The position numbers and the translations under genes are program-made. Below the pieces are notes generated by a model. That model saw only the letters and a program-made list of their open reading frames with translations. It ran no database searches and had not been told where the DNA came from. DNA of 12,319 nucleotides, taken from NCBI GenBank assembly GCA_043777755.1, contig JAYWHK010000073.1:1-12319 (forward strand), read 5' to 3'. Origin of the DNA: CANHEE01 sp043777755. GTDB taxonomy: Bacteria; Bacteroidota; Bacteroidia; Chitinophagales; Saprospiraceae. Positions 1-6,180 of this stretch are shown here, one piece after another; the stretch's first letter is position 1; each line of letters starts with the position of its first letter.

Positions 1-112
1 TTTTTTAAGGCTTTATTTTTTGAAAATACTTTATAATCAATTGATTTTTAGATAATTATGAAAAAATGGCTATAAAACCCTTAGCTTAATGACATTGGCC
101 TAAACGGGCGGC

Positions 113-162
113 ACTTCGTAGATGCCACCGACTTACGAAGTAGTCATAAGTCAATAGTCGGT
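113..162. repeat. Nested inverted repeats upstream of rnpA
   Basis: ACTTCGTA (113-120) is the exact reverse complement of TACGAAGT (134-141). ACCGACT (127-133) is the exact reverse complement of AGTCGGT (156-162), and GACTTA (130-135) pairs with TAAGTC (147-152). The pairings overlap, so they are mutually exclusive alternatives. No T-run follows, so this is not a convincing terminator. It may be an intergenic repeat or a leader structure before rnpA. No rpmH coding sequence, the usual upstream neighbour of rnpA, is seen in positions 1-188, and I see no other gene there. Confidence 0.4.
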
Positions 163-214
163 AAAGTTACAAGTCTTTAAAATATCAATTGTTTCAAACG
201 AAATATTTATTCCT

Positions 215-616
215 TTGGCAGATTTTTCTTTCCATAGAAGTGAACGGCTCAAAAGCCGTAAAACCATCGGTACGCTTTTTGAAAAAGGTAATACCAATAC
301 TTTTAATGCCTATCCTGTTCGTTTTGTTTGGATGCCTGCCGAAAATCAGGCTGCTCCCTTGCAAGTTGCTTTTTCTGTTTCAAAAAAAACATTCAAAAGA
401 GCGCATGACCGCAACCTTATGAAAAGACGAATGAGAGAGGCTTTTCGTTTGCACAAAGCAAGCATGAATATTGCTATGGAGCATACTCAAAAACAGTTTG
501 CCCTTATGTTTATCTATAATGGTAAAGGTGAGTTGCCTTACGTGGATATTCTCAAAGCATATCAAAATGGCGCAAGGAAATGGGAAAAAGCAATGGCAGA
601 AGTTGTGAAGACTTAG
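215..616 (+). CDS. rnpA: Ribonuclease P protein component
   Basis: Protein subunit of RNase P. It binds the catalytic RNA (rnpB) and helps remove the 5' leader of pre-tRNA in the cytoplasm. At 133 aa it is of normal family length. The N-terminus (FSFHRSERLKSRKTIGTLFEKG) matches the usual RnpA opening with its central groove residues. The family signature is at residues 66-75 (RNLMKRRMRE, the RNxxKRxxR motif), preceded by VSKKTFKRAHD. The start is the TTG at 215, because the family similarity begins two residues later and no in-frame ATG or GTG lies between it and the upstream stop at 155-157 other than GTA/GTC codons that cannot initiate. No Shine-Dalgarno sequence is visible. A 77-aa reading that starts at an ATT codon in another frame is a shadow. 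The gene stands alone, without rpmH upstream or yidD downstream. Confidence 0.95.
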   Translation: MADFSFHRSERLKSRKTIGTLFEKGNTNTFNAYPVRFVWMPAENQAAPLQVAFSVSKKTFKRAHDRNLMKRRMREAFRLHKASMNIAMEHTQKQFALMFIYNGKGELPYVDILKAYQNGARKWEKAMAEVVKT

Positions 617-621
617 GTAGC

Positions 622-699
622 ATGAGCTTTAGCTCGTGATAAAACACATATTGCCGTTTTAAGGTTAAAACGTACAATTTTCAAAGAGCTAAAGCTCAT
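622..699. repeat. Two-tier fold-back repeat after rnpA
   Basis: ATGAGCTTTAGCTC (622-635) is the exact reverse complement of GAGCTAAAGCTCAT (686-699), giving a 14-bp outer stem. Each arm is itself nearly palindromic (GAGCTTTAGCTC). Inside the loop, CGTTTTAA (655-662) pairs with TTAAAACG (665-672) across a GG loop. The element lies in the 120-bp gap between rnpA and the TraB-like gene. It could terminate rnpA transcription, although no long T-run follows, or it could be a dispersed intergenic repeat. No flanking duplication is seen. Confidence 0.6.
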
Positions 700-736
700 T
701 TTATCAACACTTCTGAGTTTTTTAGAAAAATAAAAG

Positions 737-1525
737 ATGAATAAAAATAAAAAATCGTTGCTTTGGCAAATAATAAATCCTTCGTCGGAGCGTGTTTCTT
801 ACTTGTTTGGAACAATTCACGTTTGGGACGATAGGGCTGTTGCACTTGTGGAGAAGGTCTTGCCTTTTGTTGAGCAATGTGATTTGTATTGTGCCGAAAC
901 CAATTTAGACGATTTGGCTGCATTTGGTTCTTCTATTTCATTTTTACCTGATAATCAAACACTTAATGATTTTTTTAAGCCAAAAAAAATGATTAAGATA
1001 AAGAAAATGGCGGAGCGTATACTACAAACGCCTTTTTCATACGTGGAACGATTACAGCCGATGATTTTAGCTAATTTGATGAGTGCAGCGATGATTGCTC
1101 CCTGCCATCAAGTATCTATGGACGAGTTGTTGTGGAAAAAAGCAAGTGCTTCGGGCAAACAAATGTTTGGCGTGGAAAGTGCTGAAATGCAAATGTCTAT
1201 TTTTCAAAAAATTAGCATAGAACAACAGTCAGAACAGTTGTTGAGCATTGTAGAAAATGTTAAGAAAAATGCACGTCAGCTGAAAAAATTATCTTCACTT
1301 TATGCAGACAGTGACATTCATGCTTTGTATAGTAATAGTAAAAAAAATCTTAAATCTTTGCGAAAACCTTTGCTTTACGATAGAAATAAAAAAATGACAG
1401 CAACCATCAAAGATTTGGCAACACATAAAAATGCCTTTTTCGCTGTTGGTGCTGCGCACTTGTCGGGCGAAAAAGGCATTATTCATCTTTTGAAAAAGGA
1501 AGGTTTTATTGTCAAGCCTATTTAA
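737..1525 (+). CDS. TraB/GumN family protein (Tiki-like putative metalloprotease)
   Basis: A 262-aa protein of the TraB/PrgY/GumN/Tiki superfamily. Characterised members (Tiki) are metal-dependent peptidases, while most bacterial members have no known substrate. The sequence shows the two family GxxH motifs, GTIH at residues 25-28 near the N-terminus and GAAH at 238-241 near the C-terminus. A conserved-type acidic residue follows the first motif (E54 in YCAETNL), and the central segment SMDELLWKKASASGKQMFGVES is typical of the family. Many GumN proteins are exported, but this one opens MNKNKKSLLWQI without a hydrophobic signal peptide, so a cytoplasmic location is more likely unless the true start lies elsewhere. 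The TAA stop (1523-1525) is the first three bases of the fold-back element that follows. No Bacteroidota -7 box is clear upstream. Confidence 0.85.
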   Translation: MNKNKKSLLWQIINPSSERVSYLFGTIHVWDDRAVALVEKVLPFVEQCDLYCAETNLDDLAAFGSSISFLPDNQTLNDFFKPKKMIKIKKMAERILQTPFSYVERLQPMILANLMSAAMIAPCHQVSMDELLWKKASASGKQMFGVESAEMQMSIFQKISIEQQSEQLLSIVENVKKNARQLKKLSSLYADSDIHALYSNSKKNLKSLRKPLLYDRNKKMTATIKDLATHKNAFFAVGAAHLSGEKGIIHLLKKEGFIVKPI

Positions 1526-1661
1526 GTAGGCGTATGGAAATAACCGACATTTTCCGTCGTTGAGAAAAAAGACGTAAATAGCTGACAGTAAGGAAGTTAT
1601 TTATGTTTTTTCTTCCCAACGACTGAGAGGAAAATGTCGGTTATTTTAGCCCAGCTACTTA
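1523..1661. repeat. Fold-back element, copy 1 (139 bp)
   Basis: An imperfect palindrome from TAAGTAG (1523-1529) to its exact complement CTACTTA (1655-1661). Going inward there is an 8-nt by 8-nt unpaired zone (GCGTATGG against TAGCCCAG), then a perfect 18-bp stem (1538-1555 with 1629-1646), then GTCGTTG (1556-1562) with CAACGAC (1617-1623). A mostly paired A/T-rich stem follows, with an apical region GCTGACAGTAAGGAAGT. A second copy in the same orientation lies at 2411-2551. The element fills the whole gap between two convergent genes and supplies both stop codons. It may act as a bidirectional terminator, but the shared ends and the second copy suggest a mobile or structured repeat family. 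Confidence 0.85.
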
Positions 1662-2147
1662 GTTATACTCAAAAGGAAGTATTTTTGCAGACTTCACTGT
1701 AGAAAGCGTCATCAGTGTACGCACTCGCTCCACTTCTTGGATTTGAGATATTTTTTGAAACAATAATTTTTCGTAAGATTGAAGGTCTTGACAAACAACT
1801 TTCATCATAAAATCCGCTTCTCCTGTTATAAAATAACATTCCACAACTTCTTCAATTTCTTTGATTTTTTGAGTGAAAGTTTCCATGGTATTTGGTTTTT
1901 GCCATGCAAAATTGCCCAAAATGAATGTTTGAACTTTCAAACCCATAGATGTCGCATTGACAAAAGCGTGATAACTCTCAATAACACCGATTTGTTCCAG
2001 TTTTTTGACACGTTCCAATGTTGGTGCTGGAGAAAGTCCGATGGTTTTTGAAAGGTCAAGATTGGTGATTTTGCTGTTTCCCTGAAGTAATTGTAAGATT
2101 CTAAGGTCTAATTTGTCTAATTTGCCGAAATGTTCTTGCTGTACCAT
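1659..2147 (-). CDS. Lrp/AsnC family transcriptional regulator
   Basis: A 162-aa protein of the leucine-responsive/AsnC (feast-famine) regulator family. These are DNA-binding proteins that oligomerise and usually sense amino acids. Residues 9-58 (LDKLDLRILQLLQGNSKITNLDLSKTIGLSPAPTLERVKKLE in short segments) form the N-terminal helix-turn-helix, with the typical 'LSPAPTLERVKKLEQIGVI' recognition helix and linker. Residues about 72-150 form the alpha/beta RAM ligand-binding domain, including the family-typical 'YFITGEADFMMKVVCQD'. The length is normal. The ATG (complement of 2145-2147) is preceded on its strand by an A-rich run and, about 60 bp upstream, by a consensus promoter. No amino-acid metabolism gene is adjacent, so the regulon cannot be inferred. 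The TAA stop lies in the terminal repeat of fold-back copy 1, and copy 2 lies 264 bp upstream of the start, so the gene is bracketed by direct copies of the element. Confidence 0.93.
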   Translation of the reverse strand: MVQQEHFGKLDKLDLRILQLLQGNSKITNLDLSKTIGLSPAPTLERVKKLEQIGVIESYHAFVNATSMGLKVQTFILGNFAWQKPNTMETFTQKIKEIEEVVECYFITGEADFMMKVVCQDLQSYEKLLFQKISQIQEVERVRTLMTLSTVKSAKILPFEYN

Positions 2148-2203
2148 TTTTTTTGGTTTTAAAAATTTTACTGATAATATAATCTGTTTTGGTTCTCTCG
2201 CAA

Positions 2204-2234
2204 CAAAGATACATTTATAAAAAATAAAAACAAA
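2204..2234 (-). promoter_or_regulatory. Predicted Bacteroidota promoter for the lrp-like gene
   Basis: Read on the minus strand, TATCTTTG (complement of 2204-2211) fits the -7 box TAnnTTTG. TTTG (complement of 2231-2234) sits 19 nt upstream as a -33 box. The distance to the ATG leaves a leader of about 55 nt. Confidence 0.65.
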
Positions 2235-2410
2235 GAAAATAATATAAATTTATATCTAAAATTTCTTTTTTTATACAAAATACAAATTTTAATTTATTTT
2301 TTAATAAAAAAATCCAAACATTTTAGACATTGAAATTATACTTTTAGATTATATGTGAGTTCTCGAATTTTTAATAATGTCTTTGTTTTTCTTACCTATT
2401 ATTTACGTTT

Positions 2411-2551
2411 TAAGCAGGCGTATAGAAATAAACGTGGTTATTTTGTCGTTGAGAAAAAAGTGATAAATAGCTGACTACAAGGAAGTTATTTATCACTTTT
2501 TGAGCAATCGACTGAAAAAAATAACCACGTTTATTTTAGCCCAACTACTTA
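2411..2551. repeat. Fold-back element, copy 2 (141 bp)
   Basis: The same architecture and orientation as the copy at 1523-1661. The ends are TAAGCAG (2411-2417) and CTACTTA (2545-2551), with the zone GCGTATAG against TAGCCCAA. A perfect 19-bp stem follows (2426-2444 with 2518-2536), then a 15-bp perfect inner stem (AAAAAGTGATAAATA 2455-2469 with 2487-2501) and an apical loop GCTGACTACAAGGAAGT. Conserved between copies are the ends, GTCGTTGAGAAAAAAG, the apical GCTGAC...AAGGAAGT and TTATTTTAGCCCA. The stem sequences differ but remain paired. The element lies in the 660-bp gap between lrp and ricT. Outside it and the two promoters, that gap is very AT-rich and I see no gene in it. Confidence 0.85.
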
Positions 2552-2683
2552 TTGTAACCAAAACGCCATTGATGACTATGATTTTTTGATAATTTGTAGG
2601 ATTTATCCAACAAATCCGCCGAATGAAACACTGAAAATTTGAAGAAGTTTATTTTTTATTAATAAAATTTGAAAAAAAAACCA

Positions 2684-2720
2684 AACTCTTGTAGAGTTGT
2701 TTCGTTTAATCGTATCTTTG
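2684..2720 (+). promoter_or_regulatory. Predicted ricT promoter with overlapping palindrome
   Basis: TATCTTTG (2713-2720) matches the -7 box TAnnTTTG. A TTG at 2689-2691, 21 nt upstream, can serve as the -33 box. The -33 region lies inside a perfect 6+3+6 palindrome, AACTCT-TGT-AGAGTT (2684-2698), which could be an operator. The leader would be about 80 nt. Confidence 0.55.
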
Positions 2721-2807
2721 TCTTTAGTATAGTGGTGCAATTATTGTACTATACAATCAAAATTTACCCCAATATTTTTTATTTAAAATTTTAGACTTTT
2801 AATATAT

Positions 2808-4571
2808 ATGGCTTGCAATGGATGTTCTTGTGGAACAAGTAGTAGTAAAGCGGCAGCAGAAGGAGGAAAAGTATCAGGCTGTGGAAGCAATGGATGCGCT
2901 ACTGGTGGATGCAATAGAATGAATACTTTCGACTGGTTGTCGGCACTCGATATAGAAGACCCTTACCAATTTGATACCGTAGAAATCAGTTTCAAAAATG
3001 GCTCTCGTAAAGATTTTTTTAAAAACCCTTCTCATACCCGTTCTATGACGGGCGATATGGTTTTGGTAGAATCTGACAATGGTGGCTATGATTTGGGCAG
3101 AATCTCACTTTCTGGCGAATTGGTTCGTGCGCAAATGAAGAAAAAAGGCATCAAAGAAAAAACAGTTTTGCAAAGCGTTATCCGCAAAGCAAATGAACGT
3201 GATTTGGAGCGTCTGCAAGAAGCACGAGAAGCTGAAAAACCTACGATGATAAAAGCTAGAGCGATTTCCCGTACTTTGGGTATTGACATGAAAGTAGGCG
3301 ATGTTGAGTATCAAGGCGACAAACGCAAAGCAACCTTTTATTATACTGCTGATGGTCGTGTAGATTTCCGTGAACTGATTCGTGAATTTGCACGAGAATT
3401 TAAAGTGAAAATCGAGATGCGTCAGATTGGCGCACGTCAAGAGTCTGCAAGAGTTGGCGGATTAGGCCCTTGTGGTCGTGAATTGTGTTGCTCAACTTGG
3501 CTTACGGATTTTAAATCAGTTTCTACCGTAGCGGCTCGTTACCAAAACTTAGCAATCAATCAATCTAAACTTTCAGGGCAATGTGGTCGTTTGAAATGTT
3601 GTTTGAATTATGAATTAGATACTTATATTGATGCTTTGGAGCATTTTCCAAGCCATGCCGATAAGATACATACCGAAGAAGGCTCTGCGTCATTGATGAA
3701 AACAGATATTTTCAAAGGGTTGATGTATTATTGTTATGACAAAGACCATGGTCGTGGCAAGTTCTATCCTTTGGATATTGAACAAGTAAAAGAAATCTTG
3801 GAAGCGAACAAATCAGGGCTTCGCCCACCAGATTTATCCTCTTTACAAGTAATTGAAGAGGAAGAAATCGAGGTTGGATTTGATGGCGATTTGACAGGTG
3901 TTGTTGAGCTTCCGAATGAAAAGAAGAAAAAGAAGAAAAACAACAAACGTAAAAAAGAAAGTGATATTCCAATGGTTAAGGGCGGTGCGACCAACAATCG
4001 TTTTAGTGGTAATAGAAGACCTGAAGGCGATAGAAATCCTTCTTCTCCAACAGACGAAAGACCTAAAAATGAACGTCCTGAAAGACCAGAACGTCGCCCT
4101 GAGCAACGTCGTGATGAACGCAGACCTGACAATACACGTCCTGAGCGTAAGCCAGAGCAGCGTGGCGAAAGACCAGAACGTCGTGACGATGCTAAAAAAA
4201 CGGCATCTCCACGTCCAGAGCGCAACAGCGAGGTAAGACCAATAGAGCGTAGATCTGAGCAGAATCAGCCACGTCCTGAGCGCAAGGAGGACAATCGTCC
4301 GCAACAACCTCGTCCACCAAGACCAGAACAAGCTAAAAACGAGCAACGTCCGCAACAACAACAGCCACGTCCGCCCAAACCTGAGCGTCCTGTACAAAAC
4401 AATACGCCTAAAGTAGAGCAACAAAATAAACCGCAAAATCCGCAATCGGACAACACTCTGCCTCAAAATGAACAAAATCAAGGCAGTGCTAATCCAAATA
4501 AAAATAAAAGATTCAAAAATTTTAAGAAAAATAAGGATAATAAAGGCGGAAATACAGATAAAACCAGTTAA
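2808..4571 (+). CDS. ricT: RicT-type PSP1 domain protein with long disordered basic tail
   Basis: A PSP1-family protein related to B. subtilis RicT (YaaT), a member of the Ric complex that carries iron-sulfur clusters and affects RNA maturation and turnover. The Bacteroidota role is not established. Residues 1-40 carry a Cys cluster (C3, C6, C8, C25, C30, C35). Residues about 45-345 are the conserved PSP1 part, with the diagnostic GPCGRELCCSTWL (C222, C227, C228) and CGRLKCCLNYE (C259, C264, C265), likely cluster ligands. From the lysine run near residue 372 to the end (about 215 aa) the protein is low complexity: degenerate RPER/RPEQ/ERRPEQR units, then N/Q/P-rich, ending in a K/N-rich segment. 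Bacillus RicT is about 275 aa, so this tail is an extension. The reading frame is intact through it. The ATG at 2808 is immediately followed by the Cys cluster and sits downstream of a consensus promoter. The usual Bacteroidota neighbours (a DNA polymerase III delta' gene, gldH) are not adjacent. Confidence 0.9.
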   Translation: MACNGCSCGTSSSKAAAEGGKVSGCGSNGCATGGCNRMNTFDWLSALDIEDPYQFDTVEISFKNGSRKDFFKNPSHTRSMTGDMVLVESDNGGYDLGRISLSGELVRAQMKKKGIKEKTVLQSVIRKANERDLERLQEAREAEKPTMIKARAISRTLGIDMKVGDVEYQGDKRKATFYYTADGRVDFRELIREFAREFKVKIEMRQIGARQESARVGGLGPCGRELCCSTWLTDFKSVSTVAARYQNLAINQSKLSGQCGRLKCCLNYELDTYIDALEHFPSHADKIHTEEGSASLMKTDIFKGLMYYCYDKDHGRGKFYPLDIEQVKEILEANKSGLRPPDLSSLQVIEEEEIEVGFDGDLTGVVELPNEKKKKKKNNKRKKESDIPMVKGGATNNRFSGNRRPEGDRNPSSPTDERPKNERPERPERRPEQRRDERRPDNTRPERKPEQRGERPERRDDAKKTASPRPERNSEVRPIERRSEQNQPRPERKEDNRPQQPRPPRPEQAKNEQRPQQQQPRPPKPERPVQNNTPKVEQQNKPQNPQSDNTLPQNEQNQGSANPNKNKRFKNFKKNKDNKGGNTDKTS

Positions 4572-4622
4572 GACCACACATTAACCTAATTAAATAAAGT
4601 CGCAACGCAACATCACGCTTAA

Positions 4623-4644
4623 AAGTCCCTCTTTGGGAGGGATT
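4623..4644. repeat. G/C-rich hairpin between ricT and the phosphohexomutase
   Basis: AGTCCCTC (4624-4631) pairs with GAGGGATT (4637-4644), with one G-T pair, across a TTTGG loop. A second GGGAGG follows at 4648-4653. It stands out in an AT-rich gap of about 100 bp and may help end ricT transcription, although the T-run is only three bases. Similar 'CCCTC-TTTGG-GAGGG-ATTTAGGGAGG' motifs are, as I recall, common as dispersed intergenic repeats in Bacteroidota. That is memory, not a search result. Confidence 0.5.
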
Positions 4645-4674
4645 TAGGGAGGTTGCCATTAAAAATCTAACCTT

Positions 4675-6072
4675 ATGTCGCAAATTAAATTTGGAACAGA
4701 TGGCTGGCGTGCCATCATTGCAGAAGATTATACTTTAGAAAACGTCCTTCGTGTAGCGGAAGCTACTGCAAAATGGATGAAAAAAAATAAAATGAAAAAA
4801 GCGGTAATTGGTCACGATTGCCGTTTTGGAGGAGAAATGTTTGCAGAAGCATCAGCGCAGATGTTGGCTTCTTATGGCATCAAAGTACAGTTGGCAAAAG
4901 GTTTTGTCAGCACACCAATGGTTTCTTTGGGTGTTGTAAAAACAAAATCTGACATTGGTGTTGTCATTACAGCAAGTCATAATCCGCCAACATACAATGG
5001 TTTTAAGCTAAAATCAAGTGTTGGAGGACCAATGTTGCCCGCAGCTGTTCAAGAAGTAGAAGATTTAATTGCTAAAAAAGTAAGCAAAAAAATGGCTTCT
5101 TTTGCTTCATTGATGGAAAGTGGAAAAATCAAATACATCAATCTCGAAGATATGTATGTTGCCCACGCTGAGAAGAATTTTGATTTAAAATTAATAAAAA
5201 AATCAAATATTCAATTAGCGTACGATGCCATGTATGGAGCTGGACAAAATGCACTTCGTCGCCTTGTGCCAAATGCTACTTGTTTGCATTGCGATTGGAA
5301 TCCTGGTATGCACGGACAAGCACCCGAACCAATTCACCGCAACTTACAAGAATTGTCTAATTTGCTAAAAAATGACGCTAATCTTCAATTGGGTTTAGCC
5401 AATGATGGCGATGCGGACAGAATCGGTCTTTATGACGAAGATGGAAACTTTGTAGATTCACACCATATTTTATTGTTGTTGTTATTGTATATGTTCAAAT
5501 ATAAAAATTTGACAGGCAAAGTAGCAATTACATTCTCTGTGACTGAAAAAATGTTGGACATGGCTGAAAAATTCGGTTTGGAAACAGTAGTTACTAAAAT
5601 CGGATTCAAATATTTGGCAGAAATCATGGCAAAAGAAGACGTTTTGGTTGGTGGCGAAGAATCAGGCGGATTGGCTGTAAAAGGACATATTCCTGAACGT
5701 GATGGTATTTGGATTGGACTTGTCGTAATGGAATTTATGGCAAAAACAGGCAAATCATTGAAACAATTGATTCAAGAAGTATATGACATTGTAGGTTCGT
5801 TTGCTTTTGAACGTTACGATTTGCACGTTACCGAAGAAATCAAGCAAAAAGTATTAGAGAGTTGTAAATCAGGGATTTATAAAAATTTCGGTTCTTACAA
5901 AGTGTCTAAATCAGAAGATGTTGATGGCTTTAAATTTACCTTTGGACAAGGCGAATGGCTAATGTTCCGTGCTTCTGGAACAGAACCTGTCTTACGTGTT
6001 TATGCACAATCATCAAGTAGCGAAAAAGCATTTGCTATCTTAGATGCAGCAAAAGCGACCATTCTGAATTAA
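4675..6072 (+). CDS. Alpha-D-phosphohexomutase (phosphoglucomutase/phosphomannomutase family)
   Basis: A cytoplasmic enzyme that moves phosphate between C1 and C6 of a hexose through a phosphoserine and a bisphosphorylated intermediate. All four family signatures are present in order: the active-site TASHNP with S101 as phosphoserine; the Mg-binding DGDADR at 244-249; the sugar-specificity loop GGEESGG at 326-332; and the phosphate-binding loop FRASGTEP at 431-438. At 465 aa the length is normal. The opening (IKFGTDGWRAIIAEDYT) is that of the phosphoglucomutase/phosphomannomutase branch. It differs from the usual GlmM opening, FGTDGIRG, so I do not assign glmM. The substrate (glucose-, mannose- or glucosamine-phosphate) cannot be fixed from sequence alone. 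The gene stands about 100 bp after ricT without a clear promoter of its own and ends at a strong intrinsic terminator. Confidence 0.92.
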   Translation: MSQIKFGTDGWRAIIAEDYTLENVLRVAEATAKWMKKNKMKKAVIGHDCRFGGEMFAEASAQMLASYGIKVQLAKGFVSTPMVSLGVVKTKSDIGVVITASHNPPTYNGFKLKSSVGGPMLPAAVQEVEDLIAKKVSKKMASFASLMESGKIKYINLEDMYVAHAEKNFDLKLIKKSNIQLAYDAMYGAGQNALRRLVPNATCLHCDWNPGMHGQAPEPIHRNLQELSNLLKNDANLQLGLANDGDADRIGLYDEDGNFVDSHHILLLLLLYMFKYKNLTGKVAITFSVTEKMLDMAEKFGLETVVTKIGFKYLAEIMAKEDVLVGGEESGGLAVKGHIPERDGIWIGLVVMEFMAKTGKSLKQLIQEVYDIVGSFAFERYDLHVTEEIKQKVLESCKSGIYKNFGSYKVSKSEDVDGFKFTFGQGEWLMFRASGTEPVLRVYAQSSSSEKAFAILDAAKATILN

Positions 6073-6081
6073 AAAATAATT

Positions 6082-6116
6082 AAAAAGCTGTATTGGAAAA
6101 CCAATACAGCTTTTTT
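6082..6116 (+). terminator. Intrinsic terminator of the phosphohexomutase gene
   Basis: AAAAAGCTGTATTGG (6082-6096), loop AAAA, CCAATACAGCTTTTT (6101-6115) form a perfect 15-bp stem that merges into a six-base T-run (6111-6116). It lies 10 nt after the stop codon. Confidence 0.93.
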
Positions 6117-6180
6117 ACGCAATAAACTTGTTCTTACTTATAAAATACTGATAATTAGGTATTTATAATTTTTTATTTTA

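Noticed and set aside
1523..2551. Integron attC sites for the ~140-bp fold-back elements.
   Set aside because: The length and the variable-stem behaviour fit, but the RYYYAAC and GTTRRRY core boxes are not at the element ends, and no integrase is in the window.
622..2551. CRISPR array.
   Set aside because: The repeats are two long palindromic copies ~750 bp apart, not short regularly spaced direct repeats, and no cas gene is present.
3898..4236. A second plus-strand frame of 112 codons within ricT.
   Set aside because: It is in the repeat-rich tail, lacks any recognisable domain, and the primary frame is continuous from the conserved core to the stop.
3764..4577. Long antisense ORFs opposite the ricT tail (to 244 codons).
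   Set aside because: They mirror the biased RPER/RPEQ codons, give low-complexity Ser/Arg/Leu products, and the plus-strand protein has clear family motifs.
4675..6072. Calling the phosphohexomutase glmM.
   Set aside because: The opening FGTDGWRAIIAEDYT differs from the usual GlmM FGTDGIRG, and the sugar loop GGEESGG does not settle the substrate.
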